Source of the DNA: Verrucomicrobiota bacterium
GTDB lineage: Bacteria; Verrucomicrobiota; Verrucomicrobiia; Verrucomicrobiales; Verrucomicrobiaceae
Assembly: GCA_009885695.1 (NCBI GenBank)
Contig: VFKE01000022.1
Location: 1-64,000 of the forward strand
Length of the DNA stretch: 64,000 nt
Direction: 5' to 3'
Of the stretch, positions 1 through 10,288 are shown in pieces (position 1 is the first letter of the stretch; each line of letters begins with the position of its first letter). The position numbers and the translations under genes are program-made. Under the pieces are notes generated by a model. That model did not search any database. It was not told the origin of the DNA and was given only the letters and a program-made list of their open reading frames with translations.

Positions 1-97
1 ATTCGGGCTGATAAGTGTCCGCCCATATTCATGAAGCCAGTTCTAAAAGAACGCCACTCCCGAATTTGCAAGCACGACGCGACGATGAAAGTTCGAT

Positions 98-1249
98 ATG
101 AAAGCTGGTCTTGATGCAATCGCATCAATCCCCATGGAAACTCATTCACTTTTTAATTCTTACCCGCTCGAAGACTACCGCGCGCACCGGCAGGAGATCG
201 AGGCGTCGTTGCACGCCATGCTGGAGCGGGGGCATTACATTCTCGGAGGAGAAGTGACGACATTCGAACGCGAGTTTGCCGAATGGGTCGGCGTGCGCCA
301 TGCCATTGGAGTGGCGAACGGCACAGATGCGATCGAGGTGCTGCTGCGCGGACTGGGCATCGGGTGCGGTGATGCAGTGGCGGTGCCTTCGCACACGGCG
401 GTGGCGAGTGTGTCTGCAATTGCGCGATCCGGGGCGACTCCGGTGTTTCTCGATGTGGACGCAGCAACTTACACGATCACGACCGGGTCTTTGGAGGCGG
501 CGTTGCGCGAGGACAACTCTATTAAGGCGGCGCTTGCGGTACATCTCTATGGACATCCGGCGGACGTGGCTGGGTTGCAGGTGCTCTGCGATCAGCGCGG
601 TATCGTTCTTCTGGAAGATTGCGCGCAGGCTCACGGCGCGACCTGGCAGAAACGCAAAGTGGGATCGCTGGCGCGCGGTGCGGCTTTCAGTTTCTACCCG
701 ACGAAAAATCTCGGTGCCATCGGCGATGGCGGTGCCATCACAACGGATGACGATAAACTGGCCGTTCGCATTCGCGAAGTGCGGCAGTATGGCTGGCGCG
801 AGCGTTACATCAGTGCGGTCGAGGGTGTGAACAGCCGTCTCGATGAAATGCAGGCCGCGATTCTCCGGGTGAAACTCCGGACGCTGTATGCGCGGAACGC
901 AGCGCGGCGCAGGCTGGCGGCACTGTATACGGAAGGCTTGCGGGAGCTTTCGTTCGCCGATGCTCCCGTGGTGAAGCCCGGTTGTGAGCATGCCTTCCAT
1001 CTCTACGTGATTCGCTCCAAACATCGCGATGCCTTGATGAAGCATCTCCTCGATGCTGGCGTGCCTGTGGCCTTGCACTATCCGGCAGCTGTGCATCAGC
1101 AGCCCGCGTATGCGGCGGTGAAGCACGGGTCCCTGACGCAGACAGAGGCGCTCGTTCCGGAAATTCTTTCACTGCCGTTGCATCCCTTTCTGAGCGATGA
1201 CGCGGTGCAGTTCACGCTCGATGCCATGCTTAAATTCTCTGCTTCATGA
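98..1249 (+). CDS. DegT/DnrJ/EryC1/StrS family PLP-dependent sugar aminotransferase
   Basis: 383-aa ORF; motifs GTDAIEVLLRGLG, HLYGHPADV, EDCAQAHGA, FSFYPTKNLGAIGDGGAI typical of DegT family. Confidence 0.95.
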   Translation: MKAGLDAIASIPMETHSLFNSYPLEDYRAHRQEIEASLHAMLERGHYILGGEVTTFEREFAEWVGVRHAIGVANGTDAIEVLLRGLGIGCGDAVAVPSHTAVASVSAIARSGATPVFLDVDAATYTITTGSLEAALREDNSIKAALAVHLYGHPADVAGLQVLCDQRGIVLLEDCAQAHGATWQKRKVGSLARGAAFSFYPTKNLGAIGDGGAITTDDDKLAVRIREVRQYGWRERYISAVEGVNSRLDEMQAAILRVKLRTLYARNAARRRLAALYTEGLRELSFADAPVVKPGCEHAFHLYVIRSKHRDALMKHLLDAGVPVALHYPAAVHQQPAYAAVKHGSLTQTEALVPEILSLPLHPFLSDDAVQFTLDAMLKFSAS

Positions 1250-1995
1250 ATGATCACGAATATGCCCTGATGCGCCGGGTGGAGGATTCCTACTGGTGGT
1301 ATGTGGTGTTGCGCGAATCCGTGGCCGCTGCGGTGGCGACGCAGCTCGCTGGCAAATCTGCGGCGCGCATCCTCGATGCCGGCTGTGGCACTGGCGGGAT
1401 GATGGAGGTGCTGCGGCGCGAGAACAAGGCATGGCAGATCAGCGGGCTGGATTTTTCTCCGCAAGCGATCGAGCACACCCGGCAACGCGGCTTCACGGAT
1501 TTCACGCAGGGCAGTGTGGATGCGCTGCCCTATGCGGATGCGTCGTTCGATATTGTGGTCAGCCTCGACGTGCTTTATTTCGAAGGCGTGGATGAAATTA
1601 CAGCGATGGCCGAGTTCCGACGTGTGTTGAAGCCGGGTGGTGCATTGGTGCTGAACCTGCCAGCCTTCGACATCCTGCGCGGTGAACATGATGTCGCCGT
1701 GAAGGGTGTGCGTCGCTACGCTCCATCGCGGGTGCGGGACTTGGTGACGCAGAGTGGCCTGGAGCCTGTGCGGGTTCATTGCTGGAACCTGTGGCTCTTC
1801 GTCCCCATCCTCTGCTGGCGTCTGCTCAGCCGCCTGCGACAGTCCGACGAGGCCAAGTCTGATCTCTCCATGCCACCCGCCTTTCTGAACTCTATACTCG
1901 TCTCGATAGCTCGTCTGGACATGGCGCTGTGCCGTGCCATTAGTTCGCCCCTTGGCACTTCGGTGCAGGCCGTGGCCCGCCAGCCTTTGGCATAA
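1246..1995 (+). CDS. class I SAM-dependent methyltransferase
   Basis: ARILDAGCGTGGMMEVL motif I; ATGA overlap with upstream CDS. Confidence 0.92.
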   Translation: MNDHEYALMRRVEDSYWWYVVLRESVAAAVATQLAGKSAARILDAGCGTGGMMEVLRRENKAWQISGLDFSPQAIEHTRQRGFTDFTQGSVDALPYADASFDIVVSLDVLYFEGVDEITAMAEFRRVLKPGGALVLNLPAFDILRGEHDVAVKGVRRYAPSRVRDLVTQSGLEPVRVHCWNLWLFVPILCWRLLSRLRQSDEAKSDLSMPPAFLNSILVSIARLDMALCRAISSPLGTSVQAVARQPLA

Positions 1996-2007
1996 TGCTT
2001 TTCATTT

Positions 2008-2988
2008 ATGAGCAAGACCAGTGAACCGCTTATTAGTTTCGTCGTTCCGCTCTATTTCACGGGTGAGGGCATCGTAAAACTGCTGGATGCGTTTCGAAAT
2101 CTGTCGCCCGGCGGCGATTATGAAATCATTCTCGTGAACGACGGCAGCACGGACACGACCTTGCCGCGCGCGCGCGAAATCATTCCAACCATGCCCGTGA
2201 AGACCACGCTGGTGGACATGGCGCGGAATTTTGGCGAGCACGCTGCCGTGTTGGAAGGTTTCCGCCATGCACGCGGGCGCTATGTGGTGAACCTTGATGA
2301 CGATCTGCAGAATCCCATCAGCGAGGCATTGAAACTCGTGGAGCATCTTCGCCAGACGGATGCGGATGTGGTTTACTCTTATTATGAAGAGAAGAAGCAC
2401 CACTGGTTTCGTAACCTCGGAAGCTGGCTGACAAATCGCATGGCAACATTTCTCCTGGGTAAACCGGAAGACCTTTATCTCTCCAGCTTCCGCGCGATGA
2501 AACGCGAACTGGTGCAGCGCATCATCCGCTACTCCGGTCCATATCCTTATGTGGACGGCCTCGTCCTCGGAGCCAGCAACCGAATTGAACGGCTCCAGGT
2601 GATCCACGAGGAGCGCGCGGACGGTCAGAGCGGCTACACGCTGCGCAAACTGGTGCGGCTGTGGATGAACATGCTTTTCAATTTCAGCGTCATGCCGCTG
2701 CGCGCTGCAAGTGTGCTGGGTGGCATTTTGTGCGGCGTCGGACTCTTGCTGCTACTCGTCGTTCTCGTGGAGTATTTCTTTAAAGGAGTATCCCAGCTTG
2801 GCTGGGGATCGCTCATGGCGACGGTGTCGATATTCTCCGGCAGTCAGCTTCTCATTCTCGGTTTACTGGGTGAGTATGTGGGCCGAGCCTATATGACGGT
2901 GTCAGGAAAACCACAGTCCGTTGTGCGGGAGCTGGTGGTCCATGAGCCATCGCGACCCCTGTTTGCGGAAGGAGGCCCGAAGGCATGA
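2008..2988 (+). CDS. family 2 glycosyltransferase (DPM1/GtrB-like) with C-terminal TM helices
   Basis: SFVVPLYFTGEGI...LVNDGSTDTT...NLDDDLQNP; two C-terminal hydrophobic segments. Confidence 0.93.
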   Translation: MSKTSEPLISFVVPLYFTGEGIVKLLDAFRNLSPGGDYEIILVNDGSTDTTLPRAREIIPTMPVKTTLVDMARNFGEHAAVLEGFRHARGRYVVNLDDDLQNPISEALKLVEHLRQTDADVVYSYYEEKKHHWFRNLGSWLTNRMATFLLGKPEDLYLSSFRAMKRELVQRIIRYSGPYPYVDGLVLGASNRIERLQVIHEERADGQSGYTLRKLVRLWMNMLFNFSVMPLRAASVLGGILCGVGLLLLLVVLVEYFFKGVSQLGWGSLMATVSIFSGSQLLILGLLGEYVGRAYMTVSGKPQSVVRELVVHEPSRPLFAEGGPKA

Positions 2989-3437
2989 GCGCGCCGGCCA
3001 AGCATCAGGCTGCGATTCAGGAAACCCGCGTGCGCGGGGTGCGGCTCTTCGACCTGCCCTGGATCGAGGATCACAAACGCGGACATCTCACGGTCGGCAA
3101 CTTCGGGCAGGAAATTCCCTTCGTGCCGCTGCGCTACTTCATCACCTTCGGGGTGCCGCTGGAAGAGAACCGCGGGGAGCATGCGCACCGGGTTTGCGCT
3201 CAGTTCCTCATGAGCGTGGGCGGATCTTGCACCGTCATGGTGGACGATGGCGTGACGCGTGAGGAGCATGTGCTCGACCGACCCACCCGCGGGATTCTCG
3301 TGTCGCCCATGGTGTGGGCCTCGGAGTTCAACCACTCTCCGGATTCGCGGCTGCTGGTCTTTGCTTCACATCACTACGATCCGGTCGACTACATCCGGGA
3401 TTACGCGGAGTTTCTTGAGGCAGTTCGGGATCGCTGA
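2985..3437 (+). CDS. WxcM-like/FdtA-type sugar 3,4-ketoisomerase
   Basis: cupin-like GEHAHR...SVGGSCTVMVDDG...VSPMVWASEFNHSPDSRLLVFASHHYD. Confidence 0.85.
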   Translation: MSAPAKHQAAIQETRVRGVRLFDLPWIEDHKRGHLTVGNFGQEIPFVPLRYFITFGVPLEENRGEHAHRVCAQFLMSVGGSCTVMVDDGVTREEHVLDRPTRGILVSPMVWASEFNHSPDSRLLVFASHHYDPVDYIRDYAEFLEAVRDR

Positions 3438-3540
3438 AGCGTGAGATCAGTCACAGTCGCACCTGTCATGTGTCCAAGTGGGTCGGCAGCCCCATGCCGA
3501 CCTTTGGGTGCAGGGATGTCGGCAGAGGGCTGCCGACCCA

Positions 3541-4842
3541 CTATGCCCGCACCTGACCACTGCCGGTGACGAGATGCTTGTAACTGCACAGCTCCGGCAG
3601 GCCCATTGGCCCCCGCGCGTGGAGTTTGTCGGTGCTGATGCCGATCTCCGCGCCGAAACCGAATTCGCCACCGTCGTTGAAACGGGTGCTGGCGTTCCAA
3701 AGCACGACGGCGCTGTCCACTTCGTGGAAGAATTGTTTCGCCGCAGTATCATCAGCAGTGATGATGGCGTCGGTGTGATGCGAGCTGTAGCCATTGATGT
3801 GCGCGATGGCATCCGTGACGTCGGTGACGGTTTTTACTGACAGAATGAGGTCGAGGTATTCGGTGCGGAAGTCATCCTCAGTCGCGAGCTTGGCACCGGG
3901 CCAGTGTTTCACGATGGCGGCATCGCCGCGGATTTCCACACCGTGAGGTTGAAGCAAGCTGGAGAGCATGACGCAGAAAGTTTCTGCGATCTCCGCATCG
4001 ACCAGCACGCATTCAACGGCATTGCACGCGGCGGGCTTCTGACACTTGCCGTTGATGATAATGTCCGCCGCCATCTTCAAATCGGCATCGCGATGGACAT
4101 AGACGTGGCAGACACCGTCGTAGTGCTTGATGACCGGCATGCGCGCGACACTGACGACGCGTTCAATAAGACTCTTCCCGCCGCGCGGGATGATGAGGTC
4201 GAGATACTGGTCCATCTTCGCGAGATGATCCACGCTCTCGCGGTCGGTGAAGGGAATGAGCTGGATGCTGTCCTGCGGCAGTCCGGCTTTCTCACCGCCG
4301 CGCTGCAAGGCATCAGCGATGGCTCGGTTGCTATCGATGGCTTCGGACCCGCCGCGCAGGATGGTGGCGTTGCCGGTCTTGAAGCAGAGAATGGCGGCGT
4401 CGCTAGTGACGTTGGGCCGGGATTCGTAGATGATGCCGATGACGCCGATGGGCACGCGGACTTTTTGCAAACGCAGTCCATTGGGCCGGGACCAGTCCGC
4501 GAGAACTTCGCCGACCGGATCGGGCAGTTTGGCCACGTCTTCAATGGCGCTGGCAATGGCTTCAACTCCTTTGGCATCGAGGCGGAGACGATCAAGCATG
4601 GGCTTCGCCGTGCCGTTCTTCTCAGCGCGCTGCACGTCTTCCGTGTTTGCGGCGAGAATGGCTTTCTCCGCACCGCGAATTTCCGCAGCCATCGCGATCA
4701 GGATGGCGTTCTTCTGCGCGGTGGTGAGTTTTACAAGCTCACGCGAGGCGACTCTGGCGCGGCGACCGAGGTCGAGGATGCGATCGTGGATGCTGGCAGA
4801 CATGAGGGAGGGGCAATATGCCGGGAGTGCCGGGTTGCACAA
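3541..4842 (-). CDS. proA: glutamate-5-semialdehyde dehydrogenase
   Basis: GVIGIIYESRPNVTSDAAILCFKTGNATILRGG, IPRGGKSLI, CNAVECVLVD; start likely at MSASIHDRILDLG (about 4803). Confidence 0.96.
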   Translation of the reverse strand: MCNPALPAYCPSLMSASIHDRILDLGRRARVASRELVKLTTAQKNAILIAMAAEIRGAEKAILAANTEDVQRAEKNGTAKPMLDRLRLDAKGVEAIASAIEDVAKLPDPVGEVLADWSRPNGLRLQKVRVPIGVIGIIYESRPNVTSDAAILCFKTGNATILRGGSEAIDSNRAIADALQRGGEKAGLPQDSIQLIPFTDRESVDHLAKMDQYLDLIIPRGGKSLIERVVSVARMPVIKHYDGVCHVYVHRDADLKMAADIIINGKCQKPAACNAVECVLVDAEIAETFCVMLSSLLQPHGVEIRGDAAIVKHWPGAKLATEDDFRTEYLDLILSVKTVTDVTDAIAHINGYSSHHTDAIITADDTAAKQFFHEVDSAVVLWNASTRFNDGGEFGFGAEIGISTDKLHARGPMGLPELCSYKHLVTGSGQVRA

Positions 4843-4851
4843 GTGCGGCGC

Positions 4852-5895
4852 TCAATCTTCGTCTTCCTGCGTGCGCTCAAAAACGAGCACCCGCTGCACG
4901 GCGAAGCTGCAGATGAAGAGCACGATCTCGACGAGCTGCTTGGCAATGTAGGGGTTCCAATCTGCGTGCTGCATGAGGTTGCGGATGGCGAGCAGCGAGA
5001 TCACGGCCAGCAACGCTTCTTGTGCGGCGAATTTCGTGATGGACCATGCGAGTCTGGATCGGGAACGGAAGACGTATCCCTTGTTCAGTGTAAAATTCAG
5101 AGTGCCGGAAAAAAGGCGCGCGATGCCGATGCTCCATGCGAGGTGCTGCGTCATGCCATAGATGATCGCGAAGATGATGATGTCCATCACGCTGGCCAGG
5201 AGCGAGGTCGAAAGAAAGCGGATGAAAACGAAGTAAATCCGCATGGAATCCTTCAGTGGATTGAAATGCGAGGATGCGTTCTCGTCGATATAGACGGTCT
5301 GGATGGGGACGGCGCTGATGTTGATCTTGTCCTGCGCGGCCATGATGAGCATCTGCAGTTCGAACTCGTAGCCATTAGCTCGCGCACGGAGAAGCTTGGG
5401 CATCAAGGCTCGCGGGATGGCCCGCAGTCCGGTCTGGGTGTCGGTGACTTTGGGACCGACGAGAATGCGAAAGATGCGTCGAGTCACATCGTTGCCGAAA
5501 CGACTGCGCAGCGGCACGTCTCCTGAAAAGGTGCGGGAACCCAGCACCAGATCGGCGCGTGTCAGTTCCGCTTTTTCACCGACGGCGATGATATCTTCCG
5601 CTAGGTGCTGGCCGTCCGCGTCCGCCGTGACCAGCACGGCGTCGGGTTCGTTCAGGCAGAGGAAATAATTCATCCCGGTGCGGAGTGCGGCACCTTTGCC
5701 GAGATTCACTGCGTGACGCAGCACGGTCACTTTCGGGCGTGTGGCTGCTGAATCGAACACACTCTGATGTGCATCACGGCTGCCGTCGTCCACCAGAAGG
5801 ATGTGGTTGATCTTGTCAGAGGCAGCTAACGCACCCACGACATCGAGCAAGTTCTCGACAGGATTCAGTGCGGGAATGAGCACCGTGATGGCCAT
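4852..5895 (-). CDS. glycosyltransferase family 2 domain fused to C-terminal GtrA-like membrane domain
   Basis: LIPALNPVENLLDVVGAL...LVDDGSRDAHQ...TADADGQH; GtrA-like FLSTSLLASVMDIIIFAII...FNF/TLNKGYVF. Confidence 0.88.
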   Translation of the reverse strand: MAITVLIPALNPVENLLDVVGALAASDKINHILLVDDGSRDAHQSVFDSAATRPKVTVLRHAVNLGKGAALRTGMNYFLCLNEPDAVLVTADADGQHLAEDIIAVGEKAELTRADLVLGSRTFSGDVPLRSRFGNDVTRRIFRILVGPKVTDTQTGLRAIPRALMPKLLRARANGYEFELQMLIMAAQDKINISAVPIQTVYIDENASSHFNPLKDSMRIYFVFIRFLSTSLLASVMDIIIFAIIYGMTQHLAWSIGIARLFSGTLNFTLNKGYVFRSRSRLAWSITKFAAQEALLAVISLLAIRNLMQHADWNPYIAKQLVEIVLFICSFAVQRVLVFERTQEDED

Positions 5896-5898
5896 CGG

Positions 5899-6684
5899 TT
5901 ATTTCGCGGCTGCCCGTGGCAACGGGAAGCGGGTTCCGGAACCTCGGCCTTCGACGATGTCAGCGATCTGCTCGGGATGACGGCCGGAAGCGATGACGCA
6001 TTCGACTCCGCCGTTCACGGCATCGCGCACAGCGCGCAGTTTGCTGGCCATGCCGCCGACGGAGTGCTTGCCCTTTTCATCTTGTACCAGGTGAAGAACG
6101 CTTTCGACATCCGTCACCAGGGGAACAATATCCACGGCACCATCAGCGCGATGCTCCATAAGACCGGGCACGCTGGTGAGAAGCACCAGCAGATCCGCGC
6201 CCCAGAGCACCGCGACGCTGGCGGAGAGCTTGTCGTTGTCCCCGAAGCGGAGTTCCTCGACGGCGACTGAATCGTTTTCATTGATGACCGGCACGGTGTT
6301 CTCGAATTCCAGCAGTCGGAGCAGCGTGGCCTTGAAGCGATCAGCGCGCTCTTTGTTCTCGAGATCCTCATGAGTGAGCAGGAGCTGGGCGACATGCAGG
6401 CCATAGCCGCGCAGGTAGCTTTCGTAGCCGTGCATGAGATGAGTCTGGCCGACGGCGGCACAGGCCTGAAGCGTGGAGATTTCTTCCGGACGCTCTTTGA
6501 AGCCGAGCGGCTTCAGGCCGGATGACACCGCGCCGCTGCTGACGATGACGACGGAGTGCCCGCGGTGTTTGAGTTCCGCGATGGCCTCGACGAGGCGCGC
6601 AAGCTGCACCTGGTCCATCTCCGCGCGATCGGTGCGCGTGAGGATTCCGGAACCGAATTTAAGAATGACGCGTTTGCCGCCCAT
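5899..6684 (-). CDS. proB: glutamate 5-kinase (no PUA domain)
   Basis: RVILKFGSGILT, VIVSSGAVSSGLKPLG, INENDSVA, FGDNDKLSASVA, ends GRGSGTRFPLP; ORF extends to 6729. Confidence 0.94.
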   Translation of the reverse strand: MGGKRVILKFGSGILTRTDRAEMDQVQLARLVEAIAELKHRGHSVVIVSSGAVSSGLKPLGFKERPEEISTLQACAAVGQTHLMHGYESYLRGYGLHVAQLLLTHEDLENKERADRFKATLLRLLEFENTVPVINENDSVAVEELRFGDNDKLSASVAVLWGADLLVLLTSVPGLMEHRADGAVDIVPLVTDVESVLHLVQDEKGKHSVGGMASKLRAVRDAVNGGVECVIASGRHPEQIADIVEGRGSGTRFPLPRAAAK

Positions 6685-6780
6685 GAGAAAAAGAGTGGGA
6701 ACCATGCGCTCAAGGGCTGCGGTTTGCAAGCACTCGGAAATTCATCTTGCCCGTGGTGCCCGTGTGTGTCTCATGGTGGC

Positions 6781-7428
6781 GTGCATCTGCTGCCCACTGC
6801 CCTGCTTCTCATTTCGTTCGCCTATCTCTGCGGCTCGCTGCCGTTTGGATATTGGGCGGGACGCTATAAGGGCATCGACATCCGCAAGCACGGCAGCGGG
6901 AACATCGGCGCGACCAATGTCATTCGCGTGCTGGGCAAGGGCATCGGGATTCCGATTTTCATTCTCGACATGCTCAAGGGTTTCTTACCCGTGGTCATGG
7001 CGGAGTGGTGGATGAGACACGGTGGCGCGGATCCGAACACCGCTTCGCTGGTGGCCGTGCTCTGCGCGGCGGCTGCGGTTCTCGGTCACATGTTCACCTT
7101 TTGGCTGGGTTTCAAAGGTGGCAAAGGCGTGGCAACTTCTGCGGGCGTGCTGCTGGGACTGGAACCGTTCTCGCTAGCATTCGGCCTGGTCGCCTGGGTC
7201 ATTGTGTTCAAGCTCACACGGTATGTGGCGCTGGCCTCCGTCGCTGTGGCGGTCACGCTGCCGATGGCGATGGCGCTGTTGATGATCGTGCGCGGCACGT
7301 TGAACTGGGTGCTGCTGGGACTGGGCATCGTAATGGGTGTGCTGGTCTTGGTGCGTCACCGTTCCAACATTGTGCGTTTGCTTAGCGGGACGGAAAATCG
7401 CTTTGCTGCGAAGAAAGGAGCGAAATGA
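6781..7428 (+). CDS. plsY: glycerol-3-phosphate acyltransferase PlsY
   Basis: CGSLPFGYWAGRYKGIDIRKHGSGNIGATNVIRVLGK, GHMFTFWLGFKGGKGVATS; GTG start proposed at 6781, longer ORF from 6556. Confidence 0.93.
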   Translation: MHLLPTALLLISFAYLCGSLPFGYWAGRYKGIDIRKHGSGNIGATNVIRVLGKGIGIPIFILDMLKGFLPVVMAEWWMRHGGADPNTASLVAVLCAAAAVLGHMFTFWLGFKGGKGVATSAGVLLGLEPFSLAFGLVAWVIVFKLTRYVALASVAVAVTLPMAMALLMIVRGTLNWVLLGLGIVMGVLVLVRHRSNIVRLLSGTENRFAAKKGAK

Positions 7429-8423
7429 AAAGTGTCATCGTGCTCGGAGCCGGAAGCTGGGGCACCGCACTGGCCGCAATGCTGGCGGAGCGTGGACTTC
7501 AAGTTCAACTCTGGGGTCGTGATGAAGTGTTGATGCGTGAAATTTCGGAGACGCGGAAAAATTCACGGTATTTACCTATGCTGGAAATTTCTCGTGAGAT
7601 TGAAGTGACGCACCGAATGAAAGATCTCAGAGCTGCTGATCTCGCGGTTTTCGTCATTCCTTCGAAGGGGCTGCGCTCGGTTGCGGGTGAGTTGAAGAAG
7701 GTCAACGTGTTCGGTGGAACGGAAGTGTTGCTCTCATGTACCAAGGGAATTGAACTGGAGACCGGCGAACAGATGTCGGAAATTATCGGGGAAACATTTC
7801 CCAAACATTTGCTGGCCGCGCTTTCGGGACCGAATCATGCGGAAGAAATCGCGCGGCGCCTGCCATCGGCTGCGGTCGTGGCCTCGGCCAGTCCCGAAGT
7901 GGCCGTTCAGCTCCAGAATGTTTTCACGCTGCCGTGGTTTCGTTGTTATACCAGCGATGACATCACGGGCGTGGAGTGGGCCGGGGCGATGAAGAATCCT
8001 TATGCCATCGCTGCGGGCATCGCGCGCGGATTGAACCTGGGCGACAACGCCATCGCGGCGCTGGTGACGCGGGCGCTGGCGGAGATGGTGCGATTCGGTG
8101 TGAAGCAGGGCGGAAGAGTGGAGACATTTTATGGATTGAGCGGAGTGGGCGATCTGGTGACGACGTGTTACTCGGAGCACAGCCGGAACAACCGCGTCGG
8201 GAGGCTGCTCGGGCAGGGGAAGAGTCTCGCCGAGATCATCGCCAGCACGCGCATGGTGGCGGAGGGGGTTCCGAACACGGAAAGCCTGTGGCGTTGCGCG
8301 AGAGAAATCGGAGCGAGCACGCCGCTGCTTGATGAAATTTACGCAGTTCTCTATCAGAACAAACCGCCCAAGGAAGCTTTGCGCGAGCTGCTGGGGCGTG
8401 ATCCGCGGCCGGAGGCGGACTAA
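7425..8423 (+). CDS. gpsA: NAD(P)-dependent glycerol-3-phosphate dehydrogenase
   Basis: VIVLGAGSWGTALAAML, SGPNHAEEIARRLPSA, GAMKNPYAIAAGIARGLNLGDNA, GVGDLVTTCYSEHSRNNRVG. Confidence 0.96.
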   Translation: MKSVIVLGAGSWGTALAAMLAERGLQVQLWGRDEVLMREISETRKNSRYLPMLEISREIEVTHRMKDLRAADLAVFVIPSKGLRSVAGELKKVNVFGGTEVLLSCTKGIELETGEQMSEIIGETFPKHLLAALSGPNHAEEIARRLPSAAVVASASPEVAVQLQNVFTLPWFRCYTSDDITGVEWAGAMKNPYAIAAGIARGLNLGDNAIAALVTRALAEMVRFGVKQGGRVETFYGLSGVGDLVTTCYSEHSRNNRVGRLLGQGKSLAEIIASTRMVAEGVPNTESLWRCAREIGASTPLLDEIYAVLYQNKPPKEALRELLGRDPRPEAD

Positions 8424-8550
8424 GTGGCACCGGCTTGCAGCCGGTGTGTAACCCCGACATTCTGTCGGGGCAGCATTCGATACCAGTATACTCTCGGACA
8501 CGAGCCGGCAGAATGCCCGGCATACACACAGCCTGCAAGGCTGTGCCACT
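8423..8550. repeat. REPIN-like inverted repeat, GTGGCAC...GTGCCAC class (four consecutive hairpins)
   Basis: AGTGGCACCGGCTTGCAGCCGGTG ... CACAGCCTGCAAGGCTGTGCCACT; begins at the gpsA stop codon; same architecture as 29722-29829. Confidence 0.85.
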
Positions 8551-8632
8551 CAAGCGTGTTCCACTCGCACGGCGCAGTGTTCGTAAGATGGTTGCCGGCT
8601 CACTGGATCGAAGGCTGAGTGTGCGACCTGCT

Positions 8633-9481
8633 TCATGTCGCGCGCAGCTTTTTGGAAAACAGTCCGTATTTCGGACTGAAGATATAACTGAGCATAAAGA
8701 TCGCGCCGAGCACCAGGACGATGGTGGAGCTGATGTGCCAGCCTAGGGGATAACTCAGAAAAAAGGCGGTGGTGGCACCGAAGGCGCCGACGAGTCCGCC
8801 TCCGATGAACATAGTGCGCGCGGAATTGGTGAAGAGATAAACGGTGGCTGCGGGCGCGACGAGGAGGCCGACGCTGAGAATGCAGCCGACAGCTTGAAGC
8901 GAGGTGATGAGCACCAGAATGATCATGGCGAAAAGTCCGTAGCTCAGAAGCTGCACGGGCACGCCGAGGCTGGCGGCGACGTTGGGCTCGAAGAGGTAGA
9001 TCAGGATCGGGCGCTGGAGGGCGATCAACGCCAGCACAGCGGCGGCACTGATGCCGAAGGCGAGCCAGAGGTCGGAGTCCGACATGCCGAGGATGCTGCC
9101 GAAGAGCCACTCATCGAGCTTCTGGCGCAGGTTGAGTTTGGAGAGAAGGATGTAGCCGCCGGCGAAGGCGGAGGTGTAGAGGATGCCGAGCGCGGTGTCT
9201 TCATCGATGCGGGAGGTGCGCGCCACGAAAAGCGAGCCAAGGCCGACGAACAGCGCGGCGAAGAGCGCGCCGACGAGCGCGCTCCATTGCGAAAGGCCGA
9301 CCAGCAGCACGGCGAGGGCAATGCCGGGAAACAACGCGTGGGAGAGTGTGTCCACTTTCAGCGCCGCCTTGCGCAGCACGACGAAGGCGCTGACGAAGCC
9401 GTTGCCAAAACCGAACAACACGCAAGCCAGCAGGGCGCGGCGGGCGATGGGCTCGTGGAAAAAGTCGCTGAAGGTGGACAC
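8633..9481 (-). CDS. znuB: zinc/manganese ABC transporter permease (ZnuB/MntB family, ABC-3)
   Basis: polytopic; ALFGFGNGFVSAFVVLRKAALKVDTLSHALFPGIALA..., LLVAPAATVYLFTNS typical of ABC-3 permeases; next to ATPase and ZnuA-like SBP. Confidence 0.88.
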   Translation of the reverse strand: MSTFSDFFHEPIARRALLACVLFGFGNGFVSAFVVLRKAALKVDTLSHALFPGIALAVLLVGLSQWSALVGALFAALFVGLGSLFVARTSRIDEDTALGILYTSAFAGGYILLSKLNLRQKLDEWLFGSILGMSDSDLWLAFGISAAAVLALIALQRPILIYLFEPNVAASLGVPVQLLSYGLFAMIILVLITSLQAVGCILSVGLLVAPAATVYLFTNSARTMFIGGGLVGAFGATTAFFLSYPLGWHISSTIVLVLGAIFMLSYIFSPKYGLFSKKLRAT

Positions 9482-9487
9482 TTGAAG

Positions 9488-10281
<794 letters not shown>

Positions 10282-10288
<7 letters not shown>

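Noticed and set aside
146-1126. 326-aa minus-strand ORF
   Set aside because: Antisense to the DegT aminotransferase.
3904-5526. 540-aa plus-strand ORF
   Set aside because: Fully antisense to proA and the GT2-GtrA gene, which have clear family motifs; composition is typical of a high-GC shadow ORF.
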